A stretch of 64,000 bases of DNA from Mucilaginibacter sp. (GCF_028288225.1 NZ_JAQBOC010000041.1:19070-83069), one strand, 5' to 3'. Counted from the first letter of the stretch, positions 36,223 to 45,284 are shown. A program made the numbers and translations. The notes: generated from the letters alone by a model not told the origin.

Positions 36223-37497
36223 GTGATTATACAGGTCGCAGATCGGGAGAGTTTTAAAAAGAAGGTCTTGCAATGGGCATCAGCTTTTGATGTTTGCTGT
36301 TACCTGGATTCAAATAATTTTACTGATCCTTACTCAAAATTTGATACTTTAATTGCTGCCGGCGTTAAGGCTGATATGGCAGCCAATACCGGTACTGCTT
36401 TTGAGCAACTGGAACAATTTCGTAAACAACACACAGGCTGGATGACCGGCTTTTTTACTTATGACCTGAAGAACGAAATTGAAAATTTAACTTCTGAAAA
36501 CCCCGATCACCTGCGGTTTCCGGATCTGTATTTTTTTGTTCCGCAACATTTGATGATCATAAGGGGTAGTGAGGTTGAAATAATTGCTGATGATGCGCAA
36601 GATATTTTAAATGATATTGAGCAGCAGATACTTCATACAAATGGCCAGGCTTCCGTAGTAAATACTCAATCCCGTTTAAGTAAACAGCAATATTTAGATT
36701 CAGTTGAAAAAATAAAAGAACATATAAATCGGGGTGATATTTATGTAACCAATTTTTGCCAGGAGTTTTTTGCTGAAAATGCAGTTATCGACCCACTGGC
36801 TGTATTCTTAAAACTGAATGAAGTTTCTCCCAATCCCTTTTCTGCTTTTTTTAAGTGGAAAGATAATTATATCATTTGTGCCACACCAGAGCGTTTCCTA
36901 GCTAAGCGGGGCGATAAGCTAATATCGCAGCCAATAAAAGGAACAGCCAAAAGAGGGAGTACACTAGCCGAGGATGAACGGAACATCCGGGAATTAAGAA
37001 CCCATAGCAAGGAGCTGCAGGAAAACGTTATGATAGTGGATCTTGTGCGAAATGATCTGACCCGGTCGGCTAAAGAGGGTTCAGTTAAGGCCGAAGAATT
37101 ATATAGTATTTCCAGCTTCCGGCATGTACATCAAATGATCTCGACAGTTGTATGTGAGATAGCAGACAACGTAAGCCCCGTACAGGCCATTAAAAACACC
37201 TTTCCTATGGGCAGCATGACCGGCGCTCCCAAGATTAGCTCGATGCAGCTGATGGAAGAATATGAACAAAGCAGGAGAGGGGTTTATTCGGGTGCGATAG
37301 GTTATTTTAGTGCGGATGATGATTTTGATTTTAATGTGGTGATCCGCACACTGCTGTATAACCAGGATAATAAATACCTGTCATTCCATGCGGGCAGCGC
37401 CATTACCTACCATGCTGATGCAGAAAAGGAATATGAAGAGTGCTTACTTAAAGCGCAGGCAATATTGGAGGTGTTAGGGAATCTGACTTTAATCTAA
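36223..37497 (+). CDS. pabB: Aminodeoxychorismate synthase component I (PabB)
   Basis: PabB aminates chorismate for folate synthesis. The chorismate-binding domain is complete: GDIYVTNFCQEF, PERFLAKRGDKLISQPIKGTAKRG, NVMIVDLVRNDL, FPMGSMTGAPK and YSGAIGYF. GTG 36223 (424 aa) is chosen over TTG 36196 because the -7 box lies between them and the TTG sits in the terminator tail. A PabC-like lyase is encoded at 61142; pabA is not in the window. Anthranilate synthase TrpE is the main alternative, but PIKGT favours PabB. Confidence 0.88.
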   Translation: MIIQVADRESFKKKVLQWASAFDVCCYLDSNNFTDPYSKFDTLIAAGVKADMAANTGTAFEQLEQFRKQHTGWMTGFFTYDLKNEIENLTSENPDHLRFPDLYFFVPQHLMIIRGSEVEIIADDAQDILNDIEQQILHTNGQASVVNTQSRLSKQQYLDSVEKIKEHINRGDIYVTNFCQEFFAENAVIDPLAVFLKLNEVSPNPFSAFFKWKDNYIICATPERFLAKRGDKLISQPIKGTAKRGSTLAEDERNIRELRTHSKELQENVMIVDLVRNDLTRSAKEGSVKAEELYSISSFRHVHQMISTVVCEIADNVSPVQAIKNTFPMGSMTGAPKISSMQLMEEYEQSRRGVYSGAIGYFSADDDFDFNVVIRTLLYNQDNKYLSFHAGSAITYHADAEKEYEECLLKAQAILEVLGNLTLI

Positions 37498-37538
37498 AAT
37501 TGTCTAATTCATTGGTTTTGTTTAATTTTACAATACCA

Positions 37539-37558
37539 CAGAAACAAATTTGTTTCTG
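37539..37558. promoter_or_regulatory. 20-bp perfect palindrome, probable toxin-antitoxin operator
   Basis: CAGAAACAAATTTGTTTCTG is fully self-complementary and ends 13 nt before the antitoxin ATG. Type II antitoxins commonly bind such palindromes to repress their own operon. Confidence 0.7.
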
Positions 37559-37571
37559 TTTGAAAATTTAT

Positions 37572-37811
37572 ATGGTACGAACAAGCATAACTCCTAAGCA
37601 AACAGATATTCATCTTTCTGTACCAATGAATTATGTTGGTAGAAAAATAGAAGTGCTAATTTATCCTGTTGATGAATTAACGGATGAATTGACAAATGAA
37701 CTGCCTAAAAAAAAGCCATCTGATTTTGCAGGTACTCTTAGTAAAGAGGAAGGAGAAAAATTCCAAGAGTATTTGAAGCAAGCCCGAAACGAATGGGAAA
37801 GAAATTTCTGA
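37572..37811 (+). CDS. Antitoxin of a VapBC-like module
   Basis: ATG 37572 gives 79 aa (MVRTSITPKQTDIHLSVPMNYVGRKIEVLIYP region) and an acidic, flexible C-terminus (KKKPSDFAGTLSKEEGEKFQEYLKQARNEWERNF). The beta-rich N-terminus followed by a disordered, helical tail is typical of antitoxins that bind DNA with one end and a toxin with the other. It overlaps the PIN toxin gene by 19 bp and has a perfect palindrome just upstream. The longer ORF from 37500 lacks support. Confidence 0.82.
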   Translation: MVRTSITPKQTDIHLSVPMNYVGRKIEVLIYPVDELTDELTNELPKKKPSDFAGTLSKEEGEKFQEYLKQARNEWERNF

Positions 37812-38173
37812 TAGATACTAATATCTTAATAGACTTTCAGACTAGAAATATACCTCAAAAAGGGTTTGAATATGTTGTACAAGCTATTGATGATTCTTTC
37901 AACGTTTCATTTATAAGCTATATTGAATTTGTTGGTTATAAAAATGTAACACTGGCTATGGAAAGCTTTATTGCATTAGCTGATGTAATTGAAATAAACA
38001 AAAACATCATTAACCAAACGGTTTTAATTCGCAAAACCCATCAGATTAAACTTCCTGATGCCATTATTGCTGCCACTGCAATTATATATGACCTTATTTT
38101 GGTAAGCCATAATAATAAGGATTTTAAAAATATTAAAAAGCTACATATAGTTGATCCATATAAGTTTGAGTAA
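37793..38173 (+). CDS. vapC: PIN-domain toxin, VapC-like
   Basis: This 126-aa PIN ribonuclease has LIDTNILIDF with the first catalytic Asp at residue 8, an internal Glu in SYIEFVGYK, LPDAIIAATA with the third acid and SHNNKDF with the last. VapC toxins cleave tRNA or rRNA when freed from the antitoxin. The gene overlaps the antitoxin by 19 bp, so the two are coupled. The module is an island between pabB and a frameshifted gene, as expected for mobile TA pairs. Confidence 0.88.
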   Translation: MGKKFLIDTNILIDFQTRNIPQKGFEYVVQAIDDSFNVSFISYIEFVGYKNVTLAMESFIALADVIEINKNIINQTVLIRKTHQIKLPDAIIAATAIIYDLILVSHNNKDFKNIKKLHIVDPYKFE

Positions 38174-38197
38174 CTGGTATGGATTTAAGTATTATTC

Positions 38198-38927
38198 TTA
38201 ATCACTCTCTTCTCCCCCAATCCTCACACTAATTGCTGACCCGTTTGCAAAGAAAGCTGAGTATGGTTTTTGGCTTAAAAACGAAAACGGCAAAAATTCT
38301 TCTCCATATAATTCAGTTATATCGGCATCAAAAACATACTCTTTAACCTTAGCTGTCTGCCATGATATATGCTCAACCTGGTACTCCATGGCTTTTGTAT
38401 CGGTTAGCCTGTTATACCCCCAATAATGTTCACAAATAAACTCCTCGGGGCTTCCTGGCGGTATATCTTCAAATTGATTGCTTACTGTAGCGCCCAGTTT
38501 ATTCCAGCGACCCTTTAGCTTCCACGTAGGAGAATTCAGTATGATCAGCACCTACAGGAATCTGTGAGTGCCGCATGGGCAGCACACGGTAATGCTCTTT
38601 ATATAAATTGTTTGCTATAAGTACAATAATGCCTTTGGGGACGATCTCGCTTATAAAAACAGCGCCACGTTTCCATTCATTACCATCAAAATGCTTTACA
38701 TAAAAACGCAGGTTAACTTCTTCAAAATTTATATGGAACGGCCATTTTATGCCGATAACCTTTGTATCATTAAACATAAAACCAACCATACTTACTAATG
38801 CTTTTCCCTGCCAAAGATCAAGCTCTGTTGATGGGGGAAGATAAGGTGTCAGGATGGCCGGATCAACTTCATAATTCAGCATCAGCAGGTTGTTCCACAG
38901 TGCTTCTAAAAATTTACGTTTGCCCAT
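38198..38927 (-). pseudogene. DUF2071 (YqjF-like) protein, single-base frameshift
   Basis: The N-terminal frame (38927 down to 38499) gives KFLEALWNNLLMLNYEVDPAILTPYLP and GFMFNDTKVIGIKWPFHINFEEVNLRFYVK, both DUF2071 hallmarks, then stops early. The C-terminal frame (to 38198) continues with WKLKGRWNKLGATVSN, EEFICEHYWGYNR and the family tail. Removing one base near 38525 joins them as SYWKLKGRW in a normal 242-aa protein. Function of the family is unknown. A sequencing error cannot be excluded. It sits next to the TA module. Confidence 0.85.
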
Positions 38928-38961
38928 AAAATATAAAATCCCGCATTGGCGGGAGAAAAAT

Positions 38962-39762
38962 TTAGTGTTTGTAATACTTCATAGCTTCGGGGATCCGGTT
39001 TTGGATATCCGCAATACGGGTTGCATCAGCAGGGTGTGTGCTTAAAAGTTCAGGTGGCGCTCCGCCTTTGTTTTGTGCTGCCATTATTTGCCAAAAGGCG
39101 ATTGCAGCATGAGGATCATACCCAGCTAGGGCCATAAATGTAAGGCCTAATCTATCAGCTTCCGATTCCTGGTTGCGTGAATATTTTAACAGCACTAAAT
39201 TACCACCAACGCCATATAGCTGGTTAATGATGCCTTGCGTTGCCTGGCTATTAGTTGACGAGGCAGCGCTAACGGCACCTCCTATACCCTGCACAGCCAT
39301 CTGTTGTGAGATCCTTTCGGCAGAATGACGTGCTATGGCATGACCAATTTCATGGCCCATAACTGTTGCCAGCATAGCATCAGTTTTGGCTAACGGCATT
39401 AAACCACTGTAAACAGCAACTTTTCCGCCGGGCATGCACCAGGCATTAACTTCGTTGCTTTTTATCAGGTTAAATTCCCATTTAAAACTGTACTGGTCAC
39501 CAAAGCCATTGGTTTTTAAATAACCCTCAATAGCTGTGGCAAGCTGGGCGCCAACTCTTTTTACACGCTGGGCATCGGTCCCCGTATTTATAACTGAAGT
39601 TTTAGGATCGGATAACAGCTGGCTGTAGCTTTGCGCTGCCGATTGATTTATTTGAGTGTCATCAACTAATTTTAATTGTTTGCGGCCAGTGAGGGGAACT
39701 GTTGAGCAGGAACAAAGTATTAGAGTAACTACTACTGTAATAACCGAAAGTATATTTTTCAT
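38962..39762 (-). CDS. M48-family metalloprotease, lipoprotein
   Basis: This 266-aa protein has a lipoprotein signal (VTLILCSCSTVPLTGR with a lipobox Cys), the zinc motif HEIGHAIARH and a downstream Glu ligand in RNQESEADRLGLTFMALAGYDP. It resembles LoiP/BepA-type periplasmic proteases involved in outer-membrane quality control. It overlaps plsY by four bases, so they share a transcript. Confidence 0.93.
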   Translation of the reverse strand: MKNILSVITVVVTLILCSCSTVPLTGRKQLKLVDDTQINQSAAQSYSQLLSDPKTSVINTGTDAQRVKRVGAQLATAIEGYLKTNGFGDQYSFKWEFNLIKSNEVNAWCMPGGKVAVYSGLMPLAKTDAMLATVMGHEIGHAIARHSAERISQQMAVQGIGGAVSAASSTNSQATQGIINQLYGVGGNLVLLKYSRNQESEADRLGLTFMALAGYDPHAAIAFWQIMAAQNKGGAPPELLSTHPADATRIADIQNRIPEAMKYYKH

Positions 39763-40409
39763 GTGGCTGTTTTTTTCTTAAACAAATTAACCCTCGACTC
39801 TTTACCCTTTAATAATCTTTCAATATTTTTTTGGTGTGTAACCAGTATCAATAAACATATTAACATTCCAAAAATAACCACCAGGTTATTGGTATACTTA
39901 TTAAAAAAGAAAGTAACACCAATCAGGTAAGCAAAGCCGGCAGTAATTGAACTAAGTGATACGTACCGTGTAATTAAAAGTACAACTATAAACACTGATA
40001 CACATAATAACGCGGCATTTAAGTTGACTGCTAAAACCATACCAAAAAGGGTGGCTATGCCCTTTCCACCCCTAAACCCGGCAAACACAGGGAACAGGTG
40101 ACCCATAACAGCAGCTATACCCAAAGCTAACTGGTAGCTTATATAATTGGAATGAAGGCCCCCGGTTGTTGAAACGCCGATGAAATAGGCCAGGTTAGTA
40201 GCTGTCCACCCTTTTAAGATATCAATTAACATTACCGGGATCCCTGCCTTTTTACCTAACACCCTGAATGTGTTGGTTGCTCCGGCATTGCCGCTGCCAT
40301 ATTCCCTCACATCAACTCCGTAAAATGCCTGGCCTATCCAAACCGCTGTGGGGATAGAGCCGCAGAAATAGGCCAAAATAAGCGCTGAAATTGAGTAGAC
40401 AGTTATCAT
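39759..40409 (-). CDS. plsY: Glycerol-3-phosphate acyltransferase PlsY
   Basis: PlsY transfers acyl from acyl-phosphate to glycerol-3-phosphate, the first step in phospholipid synthesis. The 216-aa membrane protein has three conserved loops: CGSIPTAVWIG, EYGSGNAGATNTFRVLG and FRGGKGIATLFG. Five or more helices are visible. Its end overlaps the M48 gene. Confidence 0.95.
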   Translation of the reverse strand: MITVYSISALILAYFCGSIPTAVWIGQAFYGVDVREYGSGNAGATNTFRVLGKKAGIPVMLIDILKGWTATNLAYFIGVSTTGGLHSNYISYQLALGIAAVMGHLFPVFAGFRGGKGIATLFGMVLAVNLNAALLCVSVFIVVLLITRYVSLSSITAGFAYLIGVTFFFNKYTNNLVVIFGMLICLLILVTHQKNIERLLKGKESRVNLFKKKTAT

Positions 40410-40454
40410 TTCACCGCAATATTAATAAATAGAATGCTTAATGTGTTAATCATT

Positions 40455-40604
40455 GTAAATTAGTGATTGGAGGTTAGAGATCAGAGGTTAGTTATAGCAC
40501 CCCACTCTTTAATGCCTTTTTTTCCAATTGCTATATTTGATATTTGAAAGCTATTTTTCCGGCGGAACTAACCTCTAATCACAAGTCGTCAATCTCTTCT
40601 CCTA
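40455..40604. repeat. Word palindrome (TTAGTGATTGGAGGTTAGAG family) between plsY and nadC
   Basis: Left words TTAGTGATTGGAGGTTAGAG and ATCAGAGGTTAG (40460-40492) face ACTAACCTCTAATCAC at 40568-40583. The nadC stop lies at the right edge. Confidence 0.7.
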
Positions 40605-41444
40605 AACCGCCTTTAAGCTCAAATCTAAACTTTTTACAGAATGGGTTAAAGCGCCTACTGATATATAATCAACCCGGCAGGCTGCATAGTCCCTGATATT
40701 ATCGATAGTTATACCGCCAGATGCTTCTGTAATAAACCTTCCATTAATAATTTTCACTGCTTCACGCAAGTCATCAAAATTAAAGTTATCCAGCAATATA
40801 CGATTTATGCCCCCGGTTTGCAAAACTTGTTGCAGCTCTTCAAGGTTTCTTACTTCAATTTCAATTGCCAGCTTTTTGTTTTGATTAATGATATATTGTT
40901 GCGCATTTTTTATCGCCTGCATTATACCACCCGAATAATCAACATGATTATCTTTTATCAATATCATATCATACAGCCCAAAGCGGTGGTTTACCCCCCC
41001 GCCAATTCTAACGGCCCATTTTTCAAGATACCGCATTCCCGGAGTTGTTTTGCGGGTATCTAAAACTTTGGTATTTGTACCATGTAAAAGGTCTACAATT
41101 TGGCGGGTTTTTGTGGCTATCCCGCTCATGCGCTGCATGCAGTTAAGCACCAGGCGTTCGGCTTTCAAAATGTTTTGTGCATCGCCTTCAACCTCAAAGG
41201 CAATGTCTTTTGGTTTTATCTTTTCGCCGTCATTCAAAAACGTGGTTACTTTAAGGCCGGCATCAACAATATGAAATATTTCTAAAGCCAGCTCAATACC
41301 TGCCAAAATACCTTCGTCCTTTACTAAAAGTTTCGCTTTGCCCTTTGTGCCCGCAGGAATAGTTGCCAGCGATGTATGGTCGCCATCACCTACGTCTTCC
41401 TTAAGGGAATTTAAAATAAATTGATCAATAAGTAGTTTATCCAA
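40602..41444 (-). CDS. nadC: Nicotinate-nucleotide pyrophosphorylase (carboxylating)
   Basis: NadC converts quinolinate and PRPP to nicotinate mononucleotide in NAD synthesis, which nadK (8007) then extends to NADP. The 280-aa protein shows LNCMQRMSGIATKT, DTRKTTPGMRYLEKWAVRIGGGVNHR with substrate-binding Arg/Lys, LIKDNH, EIEVRNLEEL and LLDNFNFDDLREAV. Length is typical. A long word palindrome separates it from DUF4783 upstream. Confidence 0.96.
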   Translation of the reverse strand: MDKLLIDQFILNSLKEDVGDGDHTSLATIPAGTKGKAKLLVKDEGILAGIELALEIFHIVDAGLKVTTFLNDGEKIKPKDIAFEVEGDAQNILKAERLVLNCMQRMSGIATKTRQIVDLLHGTNTKVLDTRKTTPGMRYLEKWAVRIGGGVNHRFGLYDMILIKDNHVDYSGGIMQAIKNAQQYIINQNKKLAIEIEVRNLEELQQVLQTGGINRILLDNFNFDDLREAVKIINGRFITEASGGITIDNIRDYAACRVDYISVGALTHSVKSLDLSLKAV

Positions 41445-41474
41445 ATCTATAAGCTTTTTTGAAGCCCAAAAGTA

Positions 41475-41655
41475 ATAATAGTTGATGGTTCATGGTTCAT
41501 AGTTCATGGAAAAAGTTCATAGGAAAGTTCATAGTTGATGGTTCATAGTTCATGGAAAAAGAAAGGAGTGGCTTATAGATAAATGAAATAGCGGCCTTAT
41601 GAGCTACAATTGTCCAGACCATGAACTATGAACCATCAACTATGAACCAAAAAAC
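41475..41655. repeat. Word palindrome (GTTGATGGTTCATAGTTCATGG family)
   Basis: GTTGATGGTTCATGGTTCAT starts at 41481 and a variant (GTTGATGGTTCATAGTTCAT) at 41534; both pair with ACCATGAACTATGAACC and ATCAACTATGAACC at 41618-41648. The right end lies about 6 nt from the DUF4783 stop. Confidence 0.8.
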
Positions 41656-42051
41656 CTACTTCACCTTTTCTGTTTCTATCCGCAGCTCGATCAGCGCCAG
41701 GCTGCCTTCGGTTTCTTTTAAAGTGTAGCCTATACGGAAAGGCCCCTTTTGAGTGTTAACAATAAGTACAGCAAACAGGTAATTGGGGTTGGAGTTTACT
41801 TTATGAAGCATCTTAACAGATACCGGTTTATTTTGACTGAAAAATTTATCTAAAATAAGGCCGGCCTGAACTTTTGAATAAACATTTTCTTCATCCTGCA
41901 TGGTTATCTCCACGGTTTCAGCAAAAATTTTTGATAATTCGCGGGTATTTCCCTGGCGGATCAACTCGGCAACTTTATCTATGGGATCAACTGCGATAGC
42001 AGCAGGAATCATGTAAAAAATAATAAGCAACGGCATGTAAAGTGGTTTCAT
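41656..42051 (-). CDS. DUF4783 domain protein, exported
   Basis: This 131-aa protein has a signal peptide (LYMPLLIIFYMIPAAIAV) and the NTF2-like DUF4783 pattern: DKVAELIRQGNTRELSKIFAETVEIT and AGLILDKFFSQNKPVSVKMLHK. The family is Bacteroidota-specific, often next to nadC, and of unknown function. Confidence 0.85.
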   Translation of the reverse strand: MKPLYMPLLIIFYMIPAAIAVDPIDKVAELIRQGNTRELSKIFAETVEITMQDEENVYSKVQAGLILDKFFSQNKPVSVKMLHKVNSNPNYLFAVLIVNTQKGPFRIGYTLKETEGSLALIELRIETEKVK

Positions 42052-42093
42052 ATACTATCAGACAACTATTGAAAATGAGCGTTACAGTAAATA

Positions 42094-42180
42094 TTAATTA
42101 AGTTAATGGGGTTTAGGATGGCGATAATTCTATTAACTTAATCAAATACTCGCATAATAAACTTAATCAACAATTAATTT
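42094..42180. repeat. Word repeat (TTAACTTAATCAAATAC family) upstream of gpmI
   Basis: TTAATTAAGTTAATGGGG faces TATTAACTTAATC and AAACTTAATCAACAATTAA, ending about 22 nt before the gpmI -7 box. It belongs to the TTGATTAAGTT family. Confidence 0.6.
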
Positions 42181-42201
42181 ATAACTTAACAACGTTGCCT
42201 T

Positions 42202-42209
42202 TATATTTG
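42202..42209 (+). promoter_or_regulatory. -7 box directly before the gpmI start
   Basis: TATATTTG fits TAnnTTTG and ends 4 nt before GTG 42214, implying a leaderless mRNA. Confidence 0.6.
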
Positions 42210-42213
42210 CATT

Positions 42214-43737
42214 GTGGAAAGAAAGAAAAAAATTGCGTTAATTATCCTCGATGGCTGGGGTTACGGCCGTAATGATGCGTCGAACGCTATAGTTGCAGCC
42301 AATACACCTTTTTTTGATTCAATGTTAAAAAAATATCCAAATTCAAAATTGGAGGCTTCGGGCACGGCTGTTGGTTTACCTGCAGGACAAATGGGAAATT
42401 CGGAGGTTGGGCACATGAATTTGGGTGCAGGCCGGGTTGTTTACCAGGAACTTGGCCGCATACATAAAGCTGTTGATGATAATGAGCTGCCAACAAATGC
42501 TGTTTTAAAAGAAGCCTTTGAATACGCTAAGCGAAATAATAAAAATGTACATTTTATTGGCCTTGTTTCTGATGGCGGCGTACATTCGCACATCAGGCAT
42601 GTAAAAGGCCTATGTGATGCAGCCGCTGTTTATGAGCTGAATAAGGTATTTATTCATGCCTTTTTGGATGGCCGTGATACTGACCCAAAATCGGGCGAAG
42701 GCTTTATAACGGAGCTTGAGGATTATATTGAAAAAACCAATGTAAAACTGGCATCGGTAATTGGCAGATATTTCGCTATGGACAGGGATAACCGCTGGGA
42801 ACGGGTTAAACTGGCTTATGACCTGATGGTTAATGGTAAAGGCCAGCCAACTCAAAATATTATTCAATCAATAAAAGAATCGTACCTGCAAGGAGTTACT
42901 GATGAATTTATAAAACCCATTGTAAAGGTTGATACAAACGGGCAGCCACTGGCAATAATTAAAGAAGGCGACGTTGTGATTTCCTTTAATTTCAGGACCG
43001 ACAGGGGGCGTGAAATTACAGTAGCGTTAACACAAAGAGCTTTTCCTGAATATAATATGCATCCGCTGGATCTGCATTATATTACCATGGTGCCTTATGA
43101 CGAAACCTTTAAGAATGTAAAGGTTGTATTTAATAAGGAAGACCTTACAAAAACCTTAGGCGAAGTTTTGCAGGATGCTGGCAAAAACCAGATCAGGATT
43201 GCCGAAACAGAAAAATATCCGCATGTTACGTTTTTCTTTTCAGGTGGCCGGGAAAAGGAATTTATTAATGAAAAACGCTTACTGGTACCATCGCCAAAGG
43301 TTGCAACTTATGATCTGCAGCCAGAGATGAGCGCCGAAGGGATCCGTGATGCCATTATCCCGGAGTTGAAAAGCGGATGGGCTGATTTTATCGTTTTAAA
43401 TTTTGCAAATACAGATATGGTTGGCCACACCGGCGTATTCAGCGCAGTTATTAAAGCCGCTGAAACTGCCGATAGCTGCACAAAAGCTGTTGTAGAAACC
43501 GGCCTGGCAAACGGTTATTCATTTATAATTATTGCCGACCATGGCAATGCCGATTATATGATAAACGATGATGGATCGCCAAATACTGCGCATACAACCA
43601 ACCTGGTTCCGTGTATTATTATTGATGATGATGTTAAGCAGGTTAAGGATGGTAAATTAGGTGATATAGCGCCTACGGTATTAAAAATTTTAGGGGTAGC
43701 AATTCCTGAACAAATGGGTGGTAATGTATTGGTGTAA
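42214..43737 (+). CDS. gpmI: 2,3-bisphosphoglycerate-independent phosphoglycerate mutase
   Basis: GpmI interconverts 3- and 2-phosphoglycerate in glycolysis. The 507-aa alkaline-phosphatase-fold enzyme shows LIILDGWGYG, the phosphoserine motif GNSEVGHMNLGAGR, HFIGLVSDGGVHSH, DGRDTDPKSG, and metal ligands in NFANTDMVGHTG and IIADHGNADYM. The start is GTG, directly after its promoter box; no ATG fits. The following lipoprotein gene overlaps its 3' end. Confidence 0.97.
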   Translation: MERKKKIALIILDGWGYGRNDASNAIVAANTPFFDSMLKKYPNSKLEASGTAVGLPAGQMGNSEVGHMNLGAGRVVYQELGRIHKAVDDNELPTNAVLKEAFEYAKRNNKNVHFIGLVSDGGVHSHIRHVKGLCDAAAVYELNKVFIHAFLDGRDTDPKSGEGFITELEDYIEKTNVKLASVIGRYFAMDRDNRWERVKLAYDLMVNGKGQPTQNIIQSIKESYLQGVTDEFIKPIVKVDTNGQPLAIIKEGDVVISFNFRTDRGREITVALTQRAFPEYNMHPLDLHYITMVPYDETFKNVKVVFNKEDLTKTLGEVLQDAGKNQIRIAETEKYPHVTFFFSGGREKEFINEKRLLVPSPKVATYDLQPEMSAEGIRDAIIPELKSGWADFIVLNFANTDMVGHTGVFSAVIKAAETADSCTKAVVETGLANGYSFIIIADHGNADYMINDDGSPNTAHTTNLVPCIIIDDDVKQVKDGKLGDIAPTVLKILGVAIPEQMGGNVLV

Positions 43738-44281
43738 ATTAAGGCCATTTACAACTATTGCTTTAATTGGCAGTATAATGATAAGTGGCCTGGCTTGCCG
43801 GCCAGACGTTAAGGAGGAAAATGCTGCCACCTTAAAGTATTTTGATATTAAAGGATATTTTACTGCCGATACCGCGCGCCTTAACAAGCTGAGCAGGATG
43901 GTTACTAAAACGGTAACACATAATGGCGTTACCGAAAACAAAAAAGTAAAAATTGATAACTGGGGGCACGAGCTTGATATGTTTACGGGTGCAGATATAA
44001 ACAGGCCGGCCTGGAAAAATAGTTATACCATAGCTACCGGGGATAACCTGGTATTATATAAGGCCAAAGAGGATGAACTTAAAGTGCGCGAGATAATCAT
44101 TAAAAAAGATAAAGAAAAAGTAAAGTGGATAGTGATATACACCCGGACTAAAAACATATTATACCAAACCACCGAAAAGCTGAGTTATTTTCCCGATTCG
44201 CTATATTTGATTGAAAAGGACCAACGGGTAAAGCTAATGGGAAGGAACCGGTATAAAATACAGGGAGTAATTGAGCAGTAA
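43724..44281 (+). CDS. Hypothetical lipoprotein
   Basis: This 185-aa protein starts at ATG 43724, inside the end of gpmI (GTG 43718 is also possible). Its lipoprotein signal is FTTIALIGSIMISGLAC with the lipobox Cys followed by RPD. The rest is soluble and Lys-rich, with the strands WKNSYTIATGDNLVLYKAKED, resembling small Bacteroidota lipoproteins of unknown function. Translational coupling to gpmI is likely. Confidence 0.75.
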   Translation: MYWCKLRPFTTIALIGSIMISGLACRPDVKEENAATLKYFDIKGYFTADTARLNKLSRMVTKTVTHNGVTENKKVKIDNWGHELDMFTGADINRPAWKNSYTIATGDNLVLYKAKEDELKVREIIIKKDKEKVKWIVIYTRTKNILYQTTEKLSYFPDSLYLIEKDQRVKLMGRNRYKIQGVIEQ

Positions 44282-44286
44282 GCTTA

Positions 44287-44916
44287 TTATTTATGGGCCA
44301 TTGCCTCGTCAAGCCTTTGTTTTGAAAGATCAATCAGTGCAGATATATCTGATCTTCCCGGATTATCTGCTAAAACCTTTTCAAGGTCGGCTAAAGATGC
44401 TTTAAAAGAGTTTATAGCCCTTGCCTTATCATAAGCACGGCCGGTAGCCTGTATTTTAAATACACCATACTCACGATACGCAATGCCCCTAACCTGGTGA
44501 TATTTATTTCTGGTATCATCCGGATCAATAGATATTGCTTTAGTCAGATCAAATATCGACCCTAACAAATACTTTTCCCTATCTGCCGAAGAAAGCTGGT
44601 TGTCTTTGCCCAAATAGCTTTTTGCCCTGGCCCTGTAGTAATAAGCGGTTGCATCCACAGGGTTTATTGCTATTTCTTTAGTGTAAGCTGCAATTGATTT
44701 TTTGTAGTTTTCGCTATGATAATAGGAGTAGCCAAGCATTAGCAAAGCAGTGGAGTTTGTTGAATCAATAAGGCATGCTTTTTCAAGCTGCGCTACTGCA
44801 ACTTTAAAATCTCCGTCCATTAAAGCCTGCTGCCCTAACTTTACATATGAGTTTTGGGCAGATGCGTTTTCAAAAGAAGAAATTATCAGAAAAGATATTA
44901 TTACCGAAATCTTCAT
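44287..44916 (-). CDS. TPR-repeat protein, exported
   Basis: This 209-aa protein has an N-terminal signal (SVIISFLIISSFENASAQ) followed by about four tetratricopeptide-like repeats (YVKLGQQALMDGDFKVAVAQLEKACLID, ALLMLGYSYYHSENYKKSIAAYTKEIAINP, TKAISIDPDD). TPRs mediate protein binding; the partner is unknown. It is convergent with the lipoprotein gene, 5 bp apart. Confidence 0.85.
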   Translation of the reverse strand: MKISVIISFLIISSFENASAQNSYVKLGQQALMDGDFKVAVAQLEKACLIDSTNSTALLMLGYSYYHSENYKKSIAAYTKEIAINPVDATAYYYRARAKSYLGKDNQLSSADREKYLLGSIFDLTKAISIDPDDTRNKYHQVRGIAYREYGVFKIQATGRAYDKARAINSFKASLADLEKVLADNPGRSDISALIDLSKQRLDEAMAHK

Positions 44917-45161
44917 TAAAGGCCACTATTGTTTTATCAAAGCAGTATATTATTAACTTATATTGCAAGAAAATATTATGCCAATGGGCACTAATTTGTC
45001 TGAATATTTTTAATAATTTATCAAATAGAATGCGATGATATGACTTTTTTTCATCTTTATCAATATTTTTTATTTTTCAATCAAAAGTGAGTGAATTTAT
45101 AATTTGCATGTAATCAATGCTTTACGAAGCAAATGTAATAGTTGCTGAATATTGTCTTATC

Positions 45162-45178
45162 TTGGCACATGTCTTGAA
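45162..45178 (+). promoter_or_regulatory. Sigma-54-like -24/-12 sequence upstream of lon
   Basis: TTGGCAC-ATGTC-TTGAA has the -24 GG at the correct distance, but the -12 element reads GA where GC is expected. Weak candidate. Confidence 0.25.
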
Positions 45179-45230
45179 ACAAGGTATTGCTACAGGAATA
45201 ATTACTAGTTAACCTGTAAAAAAATGCCTG

Positions 45231-45238
45231 TAACTTTG
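45231..45238 (+). promoter_or_regulatory. -7 box of lon
   Basis: TAACTTTG fits TAnnTTTG and gives a leader of about 45 nt. Confidence 0.6.
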
Positions 45239-45284
45239 CAGGCTGACAATATGACGTTTTTTATAAAAACATAAAAGGTAGTTG

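Larger units (their letters stand above)
44917..45284. other. 368-bp gap upstream of lon
   Basis: AT-rich region between divergent genes. It contains the lon -7 box and a sigma-54-like TTGGCAC-N5-TTGAA. No gene is supported. Confidence 0.6.

Noticed and set aside
37500..37571. Extended antitoxin N-terminus
   Set aside because: The extension spans the operator palindrome and lacks coding character. The ATG at 37572 fits better.
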